Part shown: positions 18,120-26,540 of the stretch, in pieces
How the letters are laid out: every line of letters starts with the position of its first letter
Position numbering within the stretch: position 1 is the first letter of the stretch
Assembly (NCBI RefSeq): GCF_900129025.1
Contig: NZ_FQUM01000011.1
Coordinates: 1 to 64,000 of the forward strand
From: Mariniphaga anaerophila
GTDB taxonomy: Bacteria > Bacteroidota > Bacteroidia > Bacteroidales > Prolixibacteraceae
DNA: 64,000 bases
Reading direction: 5' to 3'
Notes under the pieces: model-generated
What the model saw: only the letters and a program-made list of their open reading frames with translations
Databases searched by the model: none
Told to the model about the DNA's origin: nothing
Program-made: the position numbers and the translations under genes

Positions 18120-18734
18120 CTACCAGGGTTTTAAAGTGTGGTTGATATGATTGGTTAAAATATTAATAGCCACCTGGTTCATTCCTCCCTGTGGAATAAT
18201 GATGTCGGCAAATCGTTTGGTCGGTTCAATAAACTGCAAGTGGCTGGGTCTTACTGTTTTTTCGTAGCGGTCGAGTACCTGATTTACATTGCGCCCACGC
18301 TCGTTCAGGTCGCGCCTGATTACGCGCGAAAGACGAAGGTCAGAATCGCAATCGACATAAACTTTAATGTCCATCAATTCGCGTAGTTTTTTGTTGGTGA
18401 GGCATAAAATGCCCTCCACAATCAGCACTTCGCGGGGGTCAACATGGCGGGTTTCCGGTTGTCGCGTGCAAGAAATAAAAGAATACACCGGCTCTTCCAC
18501 CGTGGTTCCGTTGGCGAGTTTTTTTACGTGGTCAATCAACAGATCAAACTCAACCGAGTCGGGGTGATCGAAGTTTTTTGCACGGCGTTCTTCCAGGCTC
18601 AAATCTCCGTTGTCGTAATAGTAAGAGTCCTGAGACAGAAGCGCTACTTCGTTCTCAGAAAACTGTTCAATTATCTTTTTTACCACCGTTGTTTTTCCGG
18701 AACCGGTTCCCCCGGCAATCCCAATTATCAGCAT
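18120..18734 (-). CDS. udk: Uridine kinase
   Basis: The product is 204 residues. It phosphorylates uridine and cytidine in pyrimidine salvage. Walker A is GIAGGTGSGKTT. Further family features are LLSQDSYYYD, NFDHPDSVEFDLL, the Y-SF-TR segment (VYSFISCTRQPETR), and VLIVEGILCL followed by DIKVYVDCDSDLRLSRRI-like arginines of the lid (RVIRRDLNERGR). The gene leads a two-gene unit with the downstream exonuclease. Confidence 0.95.
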   Translation of the reverse strand: MLIIGIAGGTGSGKTTVVKKIIEQFSENEVALLSQDSYYYDNGDLSLEERRAKNFDHPDSVEFDLLIDHVKKLANGTTVEEPVYSFISCTRQPETRHVDPREVLIVEGILCLTNKKLRELMDIKVYVDCDSDLRLSRVIRRDLNERGRNVNQVLDRYEKTVRPSHLQFIEPTKRFADIIIPQGGMNQVAINILTNHINHTLKPW

Positions 18735-18850
18735 TTCTCCCTTTTAGTTTATTGTTAATATTGGTTGAATTTCACTTTTTTGCATGAATACCTGCATCTA
18801 AATCACTAATTTCGCCGCCGGAAAGCGAAGGTACAAAAATTCATTTTTTT

Positions 18851-19150
18851 ATGGTAAACCACATAGTACTTTTTAAACTGAAAGAATATCCGGCAGCCGA
18901 AAAAAAAGCGATTATTGCCGAATTGAAAGAAATGCTCGAAGGACTTCAGGGGAAAATAGCCGAATTGAAATTTATTGAGGTTGGTGCTAACTATGAAGTG
19001 GAAGCAAAAAGCTATGATATTGCTCTTGTAACTCATTTCGAAAGCATTGAAGGTTTGGATGTTTATCGGGTACACCCGGAACATCTGAAAGTAACGGAAA
19101 GAATGAAACAAGTTGTTTCGGAACGAGCAGCGGTTGATTACTTTTTTTAG
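18851..19150 (+). CDS. Dabb-family (stress-responsive alpha/beta barrel) protein
   Basis: The product is 99 residues. The Dabb ferredoxin-like fold is recognisable from MVNHIVLFKLKEY at the start, LKFIEVGANYE, DIALVTHFESIEGLDVYRVHPEHLKV and the final VDYFF. Members form dimeric barrels; several are small enzymes (for example olivetolic acid cyclase-like), but most bacterial ones have no defined substrate. A near-consensus -7 element (TAATTTCG) is present near 18804. Confidence 0.85.
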   Translation: MVNHIVLFKLKEYPAAEKKAIIAELKEMLEGLQGKIAELKFIEVGANYEVEAKSYDIALVTHFESIEGLDVYRVHPEHLKVTERMKQVVSERAAVDYFF

Positions 19151-19220
19151 TATCGAAAATTTTGGAAGTTGGCTGCCGCTACAGAGCCAATTAATAAATA
19201 ATTCATAATTAATATATAAT

Positions 19221-20204
19221 ATGCCTGGATTGTATCCATTGAAGTTCAAACCCATTTTTCTTGAAAAGATATGGGGAGGAAACCGGATGAAGTCAGCATT
19301 GGGAAAAGACTACGGAACTTTGCCCAATTGCGGTGAAAGTTGGGAATTGTCAGCAGTTGAAGGAAGCGTTTCTGAAGTGAGCAACGGCTTTTTAGCCGGA
19401 AATAGCTTAACTGAACTTGTGGAGATCTACATGGGAGAGCTTGTGGGTGACAAAATTTACAAAAAGTACGGCATAGAGTTTCCGTTGCTGTTTAAGTTTA
19501 TCGATGCTCAGGACAATTTGTCTATTCAGGTACATCCCAACGACGAGCTGGCGGCCGAACGTCATAACGCTTACGGAAAAACCGAAATGTGGTATGTGAT
19601 AGATGCAGAGAAAGGCGCATTGATAAATTCGGGATTTAACAGGCAATTAACCCGCGACCAATACCTCGATTACCTTAAAAACGGGAAACTCCCCGAAATT
19701 TTGCATTACGATAAAACAATGCCTGGCGATGTTTTCTTTATTCCGGCAGGCAGGGTTCACGCCATTTGCAAAGGCGTTTTGTTGGCAGAGATTCAACAAA
19801 CTTCTGACGTTACTTACCGGATTTACGACTACGACCGGAAAGACGCCAACGGAAATGTTCGCGAACTGCATAATGATTTGGCGCTGGATGCTATCGATTT
19901 TTCTTACCTCGACGATTACAAAACAAAATATACAGTAACGGAAAACCAGTCATCGGAAATGGTAAGTTGCGATTATTTTACCACCAACCTGCTTAAGTTT
20001 TCCAAGGAAATCGACAAAGACTATAATTCGGTCGATTCGTTTATTGTGTACATGAATCTGGACGGACGGTTTGCCATTGAATTTGAAGGAGGGGAAGAGA
20101 TTGTTGAAAAAGGAGAAACAGTACTTGTGCCGGCCAGTTTGGAAACATTTAACCTGAAGCCTTTAACCCAGGAAGTTACTGCGTTGGAGGTTTACATTAA
20201 ATAG
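19221..20204 (+). CDS. manA: Mannose-6-phosphate isomerase, class I
   Basis: The product is 327 residues. It interconverts mannose 6-phosphate and fructose 6-phosphate, linking hexose metabolism to GDP-mannose for surface glycans. Cupin metal ligands are visible: Gln and His in SIQVHPND, Glu in KTEMWYVID, and His in AGRVHAIC. FKPIFLEKIWGG at the N-terminus is typical of the short bacterial class I enzymes. The upstream 70 bases are very A+T rich, without an exact -7 box. Confidence 0.92.
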   Translation: MPGLYPLKFKPIFLEKIWGGNRMKSALGKDYGTLPNCGESWELSAVEGSVSEVSNGFLAGNSLTELVEIYMGELVGDKIYKKYGIEFPLLFKFIDAQDNLSIQVHPNDELAAERHNAYGKTEMWYVIDAEKGALINSGFNRQLTRDQYLDYLKNGKLPEILHYDKTMPGDVFFIPAGRVHAICKGVLLAEIQQTSDVTYRIYDYDRKDANGNVRELHNDLALDAIDFSYLDDYKTKYTVTENQSSEMVSCDYFTTNLLKFSKEIDKDYNSVDSFIVYMNLDGRFAIEFEGGEEIVEKGETVLVPASLETFNLKPLTQEVTALEVYIK

Positions 20205-20258
20205 TTCTTTTTCTATATTATAAATTTTGCGAAATTTGCTCCCCGGAAATTAGCCCTT

Positions 20259-20858
20259 ATGGAGATAAAAGATGCCCGCTTTATTGTTAGCAACACCAAT
20301 GTTGGAAAGTGCCCGCCACCTGATAAGCCGGAATATGCTTTCATCGGACGTTCAAACGTGGGGAAATCGTCGTTGATAAACATGTTGACGTCCCGAAAAT
20401 CGTTGGCGAAAATTTCGGGGAAACCGGGAAAAACACGTTTGATAAACCATTTTCTGATAAATGAAGAATGGTATCTTGTGGATTTGCCGGGGTATGGGTA
20501 CGCAAAAATTGGCAAAAAAGAACGGGAAAAGTGGGAGCAGTTTATCAGAACGTACATTCTGAAGCGCGAGAATCTTTATAATTTGTTTGTGTTAATTGAT
20601 TCACGCCATAATCCACAACCCATCGATCTTGAATTTATGGAATGGTTGGGGTTAAAACAGATTCCGTTTTCCATCATTTTCACAAAAGCAGACAAGCTGA
20701 AACCGGAAGAACTGGAAGCAAATATTAACAGCTATCAGAATAAAATGCTGGAAATATGGGACGAAATGCCACCCTGGTTTATCTCTTCGGCTACGAAGGG
20801 CGACGGGCGCAATGAAATATTACAGTATATTGATAATATTAATATTACAAGCAGATAG
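20259..20858 (+). CDS. engB: Ribosome biogenesis GTPase EngB (YihA/YsxC)
   Basis: The product is 199 residues. It is a TRAFAC GTPase needed for large-subunit maturation. G1 is [11 protein letters not shown]2 follows in [13 protein letters not shown]3 is [16 protein letters not shown]4 is FTKADKLKP and G5 lies in [15 protein letters not shown]. All nucleotide-binding motifs appear intact. It precedes prs by about 100 bases, but prs has its own promoter. Confidence 0.96.
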   Translation: MEIKDARFIVSNTNVGKCPPPDKPEYAFIGRSNVGKSSLINMLTSRKSLAKISGKPGKTRLINHFLINEEWYLVDLPGYGYAKIGKKEREKWEQFIRTYILKRENLYNLFVLIDSRHNPQPIDLEFMEWLGLKQIPFSIIFTKADKLKPEELEANINSYQNKMLEIWDEMPPWFISSATKGDGRNEILQYIDNINITSR

Positions 20859-20918
20859 CTGTGATCCGAAAAAAGAGATTTAATACATTATTTCATAGTA
20901 AAAGTAGGGGGAATGCTT

Positions 20919-20926
20919 TAACTTTG
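20919..20926 (+). promoter_or_regulatory. -7 element of prs
   Basis: TAACTTTG is an exact TAnnTTTG match, 36 bases before the prs ATG. The -33 region is weak. Confidence 0.5.
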
Positions 20927-20962
20927 CAGCATCTCCACAATGAAAATAAAAACAACATACCA

Positions 20963-21904
20963 ATGGGAAGTAAAAATCATCCGTTAAAAATTTTTACGGG
21001 AAGGGCTACCCGGCACCTTACAGAAAAAATATGTGACAGTCTGGATGTCGATTTGGGGTTATCGTCATGCCCCGTTTTTGCCGATGGCGAGTTTGAACCC
21101 TGCTACGAAGAAACCATTCGCGGGTCTCATGTATTTATTGTGCAATCGACGCCGCCGCCTGCCGAGAACCTTTTGGAATTGCTGCTGATGGTTGACGCTG
21201 CCAAACGTGCTAGCGCTTCGCATGTGGTTGCCGTAATTCCTTATTTCGGCTTTGCCCGGCAAGACAGGAAAGACAAACCACGCGTTTCTATCGGAGCTAA
21301 ATTAATGGCTGATTTGCTTTCTGCCGCTGGTGTCGACCGTGTGATAACAATGGATTTACATGCCGATCAGATTCAGGGATTTTTCGATGTTCCTGTAGAT
21401 CATTTGTTTGCATCAGCCTTGTTTATTCCGTTCATTAGTAAAATGGGGCTCGACAATATTACTATTGCATCGCCGGATGTGGGTGGTACTAAACGCGCCA
21501 ATACTTATGCACGCATGTTGCAGACTGATATGGTTATCTGCCACAAAACAAGAGCAAAAGCAAATGTGGTAAATAACATGACTGTGATTGGCGATGTAAA
21601 AGGGAAAGATGTAATTATTGTTGACGACATGATTGACACCGCAGGGACCATTACCAAAGCGGCTAACCTGATGAAAAAAGAAGGAGCCAAAAGTGTACGC
21701 GCATTTGCAGCACATGGTGTTTTGTCCGGTCCGGCAATCGAACGTATCGAACGTTCAGTGTTGGAAGAAGTGTATTTTACCGATTCGTTACTTCCGAAAA
21801 CAGGAAGCAGCAAAATCAAATACGTTTCCATTGCCGACGCATTGGGCGAAGCCATCCGGAGAGTATATAAAAATCAATCTATAAGTTCGTTATATTACAG
21901 GTAA
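20963..21904 (+). CDS. prs: Ribose-phosphate pyrophosphokinase
   Basis: The product is 313 residues from the ATG at 20963. A longer in-frame opening would start before the promoter and lacks family sequence. It makes PRPP from ribose 5-phosphate and ATP for nucleotide, His and Trp synthesis. Family signatures include FADGEFEPCYEETIRG, FIVQSTPPPAENLLELL, PYFGFARQDRKD, the divalent-cation site VITMDLHADQIQGFF, and the PRPP loop IIVDDMIDTAGTI. Length and motifs are normal. It is followed by the independent rplY promoter. Confidence 0.96.
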   Translation: MGSKNHPLKIFTGRATRHLTEKICDSLDVDLGLSSCPVFADGEFEPCYEETIRGSHVFIVQSTPPPAENLLELLLMVDAAKRASASHVVAVIPYFGFARQDRKDKPRVSIGAKLMADLLSAAGVDRVITMDLHADQIQGFFDVPVDHLFASALFIPFISKMGLDNITIASPDVGGTKRANTYARMLQTDMVICHKTRAKANVVNNMTVIGDVKGKDVIIVDDMIDTAGTITKAANLMKKEGAKSVRAFAAHGVLSGPAIERIERSVLEEVYFTDSLLPKTGSSKIKYVSIADALGEAIRRVYKNQSISSLYYR

Positions 21905-21908
21905 TTTG

Positions 21909-21916
21909 TATCTTTG
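21909..21916 (+). promoter_or_regulatory. -7 element of the rplY transcript
   Basis: TATCTTTG followed by CACC is an exact -7 match five bases after the prs stop. The predicted start is near 21922. Confidence 0.6.
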
Positions 21917-21921
21917 CACCG

Positions 21922-22076
21922 CTTTTTCCGAAAAGCAGGAGCATTTAGGGTGTGCTTAATCCGTATTTGTTTCATTATTATCAAGTTGGATTTGTACACT
22001 TTTAATTATGCATGCTGTTTGTCCCGATAAAAAGGGAAGGGCTGAGTACCATAATTATTAACGTAAAAATTTAAAA
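21922..22076 (+). promoter_or_regulatory. Long 5' leader of rplY
   Basis: About 155 transcribed bases precede rplY. A tight hairpin (GCTTTT-TCCG-AAAAGC, 21921-21936) sits at the extreme 5' end, and a smaller TCCC/GGGA pairing lies near 22023-22038. Such leaders on ribosomal protein genes often mediate autogenous control. No known leader class was recognised. Confidence 0.4.
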
Positions 22077-22703
22077 ATGAAATTATTAACAGTTGAAGGG
22101 CATAAAAGAGAAGCCCTTGGAAAAAAAGACGCAAAAAAATTGCGGGAAGAAAAGTTGGTTCCTGGGGTATTGTATGGAAATGATGAAGTAGTTCATCTGT
22201 CTGTTCCGTTCGCCTCTTTAAGGCCGCTTATTTACACACCGAATGTTTACCTGATTGACCTTGAAGTTGACGGAAAAACATACACAGCAATGATTCAGGA
22301 TGTACAGTGGCATCCGGTTGAAGAAGAGATTCTGCACATCGATTTCCTGAAAATTGATGCTGACAGGCCTGTGAAAATTGCTGTTCCGGTTAAATTTGTT
22401 GGTATGGCAAAAGGAGCCAAAGCCGGTGGTAAATTAAAAGTGAATATGCGTAAACTGCGCGTAAAAGCACTTGCAGATAATTTACCCGACGCTATTGAAG
22501 TTGATATTACCAAGTTGGCAATTGGCGACAGCATAAAAGTTGGCCAACTTCAGAAAGAAAATCTGGAATTCCTCGACAACAAGTCAAACCTGATTGTAGG
22601 TGTTGTTTCTACAAGGGCAGCAAAATCAGTTACTGCACTAGATGACGACGACGAAGAGGGAGAAGAAGGAGCTTCTGAATCAGAAGAATCCTCAGAACAA
22701 TAA
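22077..22703 (+). CDS. rplY: 50S ribosomal protein L25 (Ctc form)
   Basis: The product is 208 residues, the long CTC/TL5-type L25 that binds 5S rRNA. The N-terminal L25 domain has the R-E-x-x-GK start (EGHKREALGKKDAKKLR), VPGVLYGND and IQDVQWHPVEEEILHIDFLK. The C-terminal beta domain (VKFVGMAKGAKAGGKL) ends in a very acidic tail rich in Asp, Glu and Ser. It lies directly before pth, a frequent arrangement in this phylum. Confidence 0.96.
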   Translation: MKLLTVEGHKREALGKKDAKKLREEKLVPGVLYGNDEVVHLSVPFASLRPLIYTPNVYLIDLEVDGKTYTAMIQDVQWHPVEEEILHIDFLKIDADRPVKIAVPVKFVGMAKGAKAGGKLKVNMRKLRVKALADNLPDAIEVDITKLAIGDSIKVGQLQKENLEFLDNKSNLIVGVVSTRAAKSVTALDDDDEEGEEGASESEESSEQ

Positions 22704-22715
22704 AAATGAATTCGT

Positions 22716-23282
22716 GTGAAGTATTTAATTACAGGGCTGGGAAACATAGGCCCGGAATATAAAAATACACGTCACAACATTGGATTTGAAATATTGGACG
22801 CTCTGGCAGGGGCGTCCAATATTGCTTTTAGCGATAAGCGTTATGGATTTGTGAGCGAGTATAAATTTAAAGGACGCACGTTTGTGTTGCTTAAACCAAC
22901 CACGTATGTGAATTTAAGTGGCCGCGCCGTAAATTATTGGTTACAGAAAGAAAACATCCCCGTTGAGAACTTGCTTGTAGTTGTTGACGACTTGGCACTG
23001 CCTTTTGGATCGTTACGATTGAAAGCGAAAGGAAATCACGGAGGACACAACGGACTGCGGAATATCTCCGAGGTTCTTGGCAGGAGTGACTATGCGCGGT
23101 TACGTTTTGGAATCGGCCATCATTTTCATCCTGGCTTTCAGGTTGATTTTGTATTGAGCGAGTGGACCCGCGAAGAGAAGGAAGAACTGCCGGAAAAAAT
23201 TGACACTTGCGCCGAAATTATCCGGAGTTTTGGAACGATTGGAGTGGAGCGAACCATGAACTTTTTCAACAAAAAGAAGTAA
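22716..23282 (+). CDS. pth: Peptidyl-tRNA hydrolase
   Basis: The product is 188 residues from the GTG at 22716, 12 bases after rplY. It releases peptides from drop-off peptidyl-tRNAs. Active-site elements are present: Asn and His in GLGNIGPEYKNTRHNIGFE (catalytic His), PTTYVNLSGRAV, VVVDDLALPFGSLRL, and KGNHGGHNGLRNI. It forms a translation-linked cluster with rplY and the S4 protein. Confidence 0.96.
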   Translation: MKYLITGLGNIGPEYKNTRHNIGFEILDALAGASNIAFSDKRYGFVSEYKFKGRTFVLLKPTTYVNLSGRAVNYWLQKENIPVENLLVVVDDLALPFGSLRLKAKGNHGGHNGLRNISEVLGRSDYARLRFGIGHHFHPGFQVDFVLSEWTREEKEELPEKIDTCAEIIRSFGTIGVERTMNFFNKKK

Positions 23283-23283
23283 C

Positions 23284-23661
23284 ATGGCCGAAAGTGTCAG
23301 GATAGATAAATGGTTGTGGGCAGTAAGGGTATTCAAAACCCGGAGTCAGGCCACCGAGGCCTGCAAAAAAGGGCGGGTAGTAATTGAAGATCTGCCGGTG
23401 AAACCGTCGCGCGAGGTGCATCCCGGCGAGGTGGTGAAAGTGCGAAAACCACCCCTGACAATAAGTTTGAAAGTATTAGCCGTGGCAGATAAACGGATGT
23501 CGGCAAAACTGGCTGTTGATTTTGTAGAAGATGTGACACCGCCCGAAGAACTTGAAGTTTTGGAAATGCAAAAGCAGATGAACTGGATTTCGCGCGACAG
23601 GGGAGCAGGACGCCCAACCAAAAGAGAGCGCCGAAAACTCGACGATTTTTTTGATTTTTAG
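23284..23661 (+). CDS. S4-domain RNA-binding protein, Hsp15-like
   Basis: The product is 125 residues, with its ATG one base after the pth stop. An N-terminal S4 fold (VRIDKWLWAVRVFKTRSQATEACKKG in two parts, then VHPGEVVKVRK) matches the HslR/Hsp15 family, which binds 50S subunits carrying nascent chains after premature dissociation. A basic C-terminal segment (GAGRPTKRERRKLDDFF) is also typical. A ribosome-rescue role fits its position next to pth. Confidence 0.9.
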   Translation: MAESVRIDKWLWAVRVFKTRSQATEACKKGRVVIEDLPVKPSREVHPGEVVKVRKPPLTISLKVLAVADKRMSAKLAVDFVEDVTPPEELEVLEMQKQMNWISRDRGAGRPTKRERRKLDDFFDF

Positions 23662-23709
23662 TAGAAGAGAAATCTTCTTCTATTGTGTTGAATTAAAATA
23701 TTTTGAATT

Positions 23710-24249
23710 ATGCTGGTTGCAAAGCACAAACGCAAGGAAAACATAGCCGAATACATTTTGTATCTCTATCAGATTGAAGACTTAATCCGGGCCTTTGGTC
23801 TCGATACAAATGCAATTAATGAAAATCTGGTTGCCCGTTACAATGTGGAAGGAGAAACCGCAAAAGAGATTTCTGAATGGTACAGAAACCTGGTAGTGAT
23901 GCTGGAAAAAGAAGGCAAACAGGAAAAAGGGCATTTGCAGTTTTTAATTAATCAGGTGAACGATTTAAATGAGTTTCATCTGCGTTTGATGCAGACCCAG
24001 GCGGCACCAATGTATGCTCCCGTTTTTCAGGCAGTGGCAGGATTGGTGAACGAATTGCGCCAGAAAAACCCGGCAGCAGAAAGCGATGTTCAGGTGGCAA
24101 TAGACGGTATTTACGGATATCTGCTGTTGAAAATCCAGAACAAAAATATTACTCCCGAAACAGAGGACGCCGTAAAGCGAATGAGCCAGTGGCTTTCGCA
24201 GTTGTCGAAGCTTTTCAAAGATTTTGAAGCGGGCGATTTAGAGATGTAA
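23710..24249 (+). CDS. DUF4924-family protein
   Basis: The product is 179 residues, all alpha-helical in appearance, with no signal peptide. The opening (HKRKENIAEYILYLYQIEDLIRA) and LLLKIQNKNITPETEDAVKRM match a Bacteroidota-restricted family known only as DUF4924. No catalytic residues are evident. The function is unknown. Its last 12 bases overlap the convergent DCC gene. Confidence 0.75.
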   Translation: MLVAKHKRKENIAEYILYLYQIEDLIRAFGLDTNAINENLVARYNVEGETAKEISEWYRNLVVMLEKEGKQEKGHLQFLINQVNDLNEFHLRLMQTQAAPMYAPVFQAVAGLVNELRQKNPAAESDVQVAIDGIYGYLLLKIQNKNITPETEDAVKRMSQWLSQLSKLFKDFEAGDLEM

Positions 24250-24663
24250 CTCGTTTTTGCCGGGGAAAAACTCTCGTTCCGAAGCAGTCGGAATTCTACA
24301 AACATTTTTCTTTCCAAACCAATGATATCGGTTCCGGGCAATCCGGCGATAGACAGTGTTTCGCAGGTTTTGGGGAATAATTTGGAATGCTGCGAGCCAT
24401 TTCCATGGAGCAGGTAGCAGCCTCACTATTTTTAGAGCAGCGTCCGATTCATAAAATACTTTCCCGTTATAAATGAGAACGACCGAATCAACATCATTTG
24501 GGATTTTTAGTTTCTGTTTGATTTTCATCCCTGCTTCAGACTGGAGCGCCACAAAACGAAACTGTTTCTGCTTATCTCTTTTCAGAATAAAATTAACCGT
24601 GCCGTTGCATAAATTACAAACGCCATCGAAGAGTACAAGCGGATTTTGAATCGTTTTTTGCAC
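24238..24663 (-). CDS. DCC-family thiol-disulphide oxidoreductase-like protein (DUF393)
   Basis: The product is 141 residues. The family-defining DxxCxxC motif is visible as FDGVCNLCNG, followed by FRFVALQSEAG, YYESDAAL-like FYESDAALKIVRLL and a C-terminal VYRRIARNRYHWFG. DCC proteins are predicted thioredoxin-fold redox proteins; the substrate is unknown. It is the last gene of the minus-strand ion-transport set, seven bases after the MscS gene. Confidence 0.88.
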   Translation of the reverse strand: MQKTIQNPLVLFDGVCNLCNGTVNFILKRDKQKQFRFVALQSEAGMKIKQKLKIPNDVDSVVLIYNGKVFYESDAALKIVRLLPAPWKWLAAFQIIPQNLRNTVYRRIARNRYHWFGKKNVCRIPTASEREFFPGKNELHL

Positions 24664-24669
24664 GTTGGT

Positions 24670-25575
24670 TTATTGTCCGGTATTTCCTTCGCCACGCGTA
24701 TAAAAACGGGTGGTTGGGTAAGCAAATTGAATGTCGCTGTGGGTGCGGAACTGCGTTAAAATATCCTGCCAGATTTCATTTTCGGTTCCTCGGCGTTTGC
24801 GGGGGTTGCACAGGTAGCGAATTGTTAGTTGAACACCAAACTCTTTTATGGAAGTGTAAACATACGGTGTGAGGTGTGTGTAATGGATCATGAAACTTTT
24901 GCTGGCCTCAAAAATTTCGCGTTCGGCAGCCCGGTCAATGTTTTCTGCGTGTTGATTGATAATGCTCTGAAGAATGCTTTTTGCCTTCTCCCAGTTGCTT
25001 TCAAACGTAACTCGAATGGGCATTTCGTTCCAAATGTAGTTAAATCCGGTACTGTAGTTTATCTGGGGTTCGGTAAACACTTTCCCGTTGGGCAGGTGAA
25101 TAATACGTCCGGTGCTCTGGTCTGCTTCCACCCAGTTTCCGATTTCGAGAATGGTAAACTGAAAAAGGCGGATGTCAATCACATCGCCGGCATGCTTGCC
25201 AATCTGAATTCGGTCGCCAACAATAAACGGATGCCTGAAAACAATAAAGAACCAACCGGCGAGGTTCGTCAACGGCTCTTTTAGAGCAATTGCCAGTCCG
25301 GCAGAAAAAAGGCCCAGAAAAGCACCAAACTGACGGAATGCCTGCACCCAGACACTTCCGACCAGAACCAGACCTAAAAATGGAAAAATGAAAGACAGAG
25401 AACGTTTCCATTGGTAGCGGGTTTTTGCGCTTTTTGTTTGTCGCCACACAATGCGCAACATCAATATCTTTAAAAGGTAGAGAAACAAAATAATACCCAT
25501 CGAAAGAATAATCTTCGCAAGGATGTCCGGAGATAATCCGGTTGTTTCGGCCAGATAGTCGTGAATTTTGTTCAT
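24670..25575 (-). CDS. MscS-type small-conductance mechanosensitive channel
   Basis: The product is 301 residues. Three N-terminal membrane helices include the pore-lining one (FRQFGAFLGLFSAGLAIALKE in two parts, then PLTNLAGWFFIVF). The beta domain signature follows: RHPFIVGDRIQIGKHAGDVI, VEADQSTGRIIHLPNGKVF. MscS channels release solutes on hypo-osmotic shock. The alpha/beta C-terminal domain is present. It lies 36 bases downstream of the NAD(P)-binding gene in the same operon-like run. Confidence 0.9.
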   Translation of the reverse strand: MNKIHDYLAETTGLSPDILAKIILSMGIILFLYLLKILMLRIVWRQTKSAKTRYQWKRSLSFIFPFLGLVLVGSVWVQAFRQFGAFLGLFSAGLAIALKEPLTNLAGWFFIVFRHPFIVGDRIQIGKHAGDVIDIRLFQFTILEIGNWVEADQSTGRIIHLPNGKVFTEPQINYSTGFNYIWNEMPIRVTFESNWEKAKSILQSIINQHAENIDRAAEREIFEASKSFMIHYTHLTPYVYTSIKEFGVQLTIRYLCNPRKRRGTENEIWQDILTQFRTHSDIQFAYPTTRFYTRGEGNTGQ

Positions 25576-25611
25576 TCGGTTTCTTTTGAAAGGAGATTAT
25601 TAACTTCTTAA

Positions 25612-26529
25612 TTACATCGAATTAATTATCTGTTTTATTGCTTCGCTTGCAGAAGTCGGTTTCATATTGAAAACCATTTCAAACTTAGAGCTGTCAAATT
25701 CGTAGTCGCGGTCGTACTGGTAAAGCATTTCTTTTGTTTCGCGCATAATGGGGTTGAAAACACCAAGTAGTGTTAACAGCGATTTTGACACTACCATGGT
25801 TTTTGGCTTCGCGTTTAGCTCGCGGGCTGCCAATTCAACCCATTGTTGCATGGTTTGGGCAGGGGCAGTTGGCAAGTGCCAGACCTGTCCGTATGCATTT
25901 TCTGAATTTCCGAGCAGTGCTGTTGCTTTGGCTGCATCAGGGGTGTAAGTGTAGTTGTGTTTGTATTTGACCGAACAGAGGCAAATGGCTTTTTTGCCGG
26001 CTTTCAGGTTTTTTACAACGGCTTCGTTAAAAAGGCTGTTGCCAATACCCGGGCCATAGAAATCAGCAGCCCGCGCAATAAGCGCATTCAACTGGCTGGT
26101 TTCGGTTTCGTGCATTAACATTTCTGCTACCTGAGCCCTTACTTTTCCTTTTTCTGAACCCGGATTTATTTTGGTCTCTTCCACCATAGGGCACAATTCG
26201 GCAGAATCGTATAGGTACATATTGTCGAAGAAGACCAGTTTGCAATGGTGCTTTTTACACGCCGAAATTGCGTTCTGCATAATAACCGGCCACTGTTGTT
26301 GCCACGTTTTTGCGCGGTATGGCAGCCCCGCTGTCAGGTAGGCCACTTCGGCTCCGTTAACTGCCTTGTCAACTGTTTCCGGGTCGTTTAAATCCCCAGG
26401 GAATAATTCATCACTTTCATTTATTTTTTTCGGGTTTCTCCCTACTAACCTCACGCTCGGGGTGTAGTTTTTTAGTGCTCTGGCCAGCTCTTTTCCGATT
26501 GCCCCTCCGGCTCCCAAAATTACCTGCAT
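25612..26529 (-). CDS. NAD(P)-dependent epimerase/dehydratase-like protein
   Basis: The product is 305 residues with a Rossmann start VILGAGGAIGKELARAL and downstream VRLVGRNPKKI, characteristic of extended or atypical SDR proteins. VAYLTAGLPYRAKTWQQQWP and FFDNMYLYD occupy the positions of the catalytic Ser/Tyr region; the classic YxxxK is replaced by a Tyr without an obvious Lys. It resembles uncharacterised NmrA/epimerase-type proteins. It is sandwiched between corA-like and mscS-like genes with a 12-base gap, which is unusual for a metabolic dehydrogenase. Confidence 0.8.
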   Translation of the reverse strand: MQVILGAGGAIGKELARALKNYTPSVRLVGRNPKKINESDELFPGDLNDPETVDKAVNGAEVAYLTAGLPYRAKTWQQQWPVIMQNAISACKKHHCKLVFFDNMYLYDSAELCPMVEETKINPGSEKGKVRAQVAEMLMHETETSQLNALIARAADFYGPGIGNSLFNEAVVKNLKAGKKAICLCSVKYKHNYTYTPDAAKATALLGNSENAYGQVWHLPTAPAQTMQQWVELAARELNAKPKTMVVSKSLLTLLGVFNPIMRETKEMLYQYDRDYEFDSSKFEMVFNMKPTSASEAIKQIINSM

Positions 26530-26540
26530 CTTTTAAATTT

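Noticed and set aside
22038-22052. GGGCTGAGTACC in the rplY leader, reminiscent of a TPP riboswitch
   Set aside because: The second conserved half of the TPP element is absent and L25 is not a thiamine gene.
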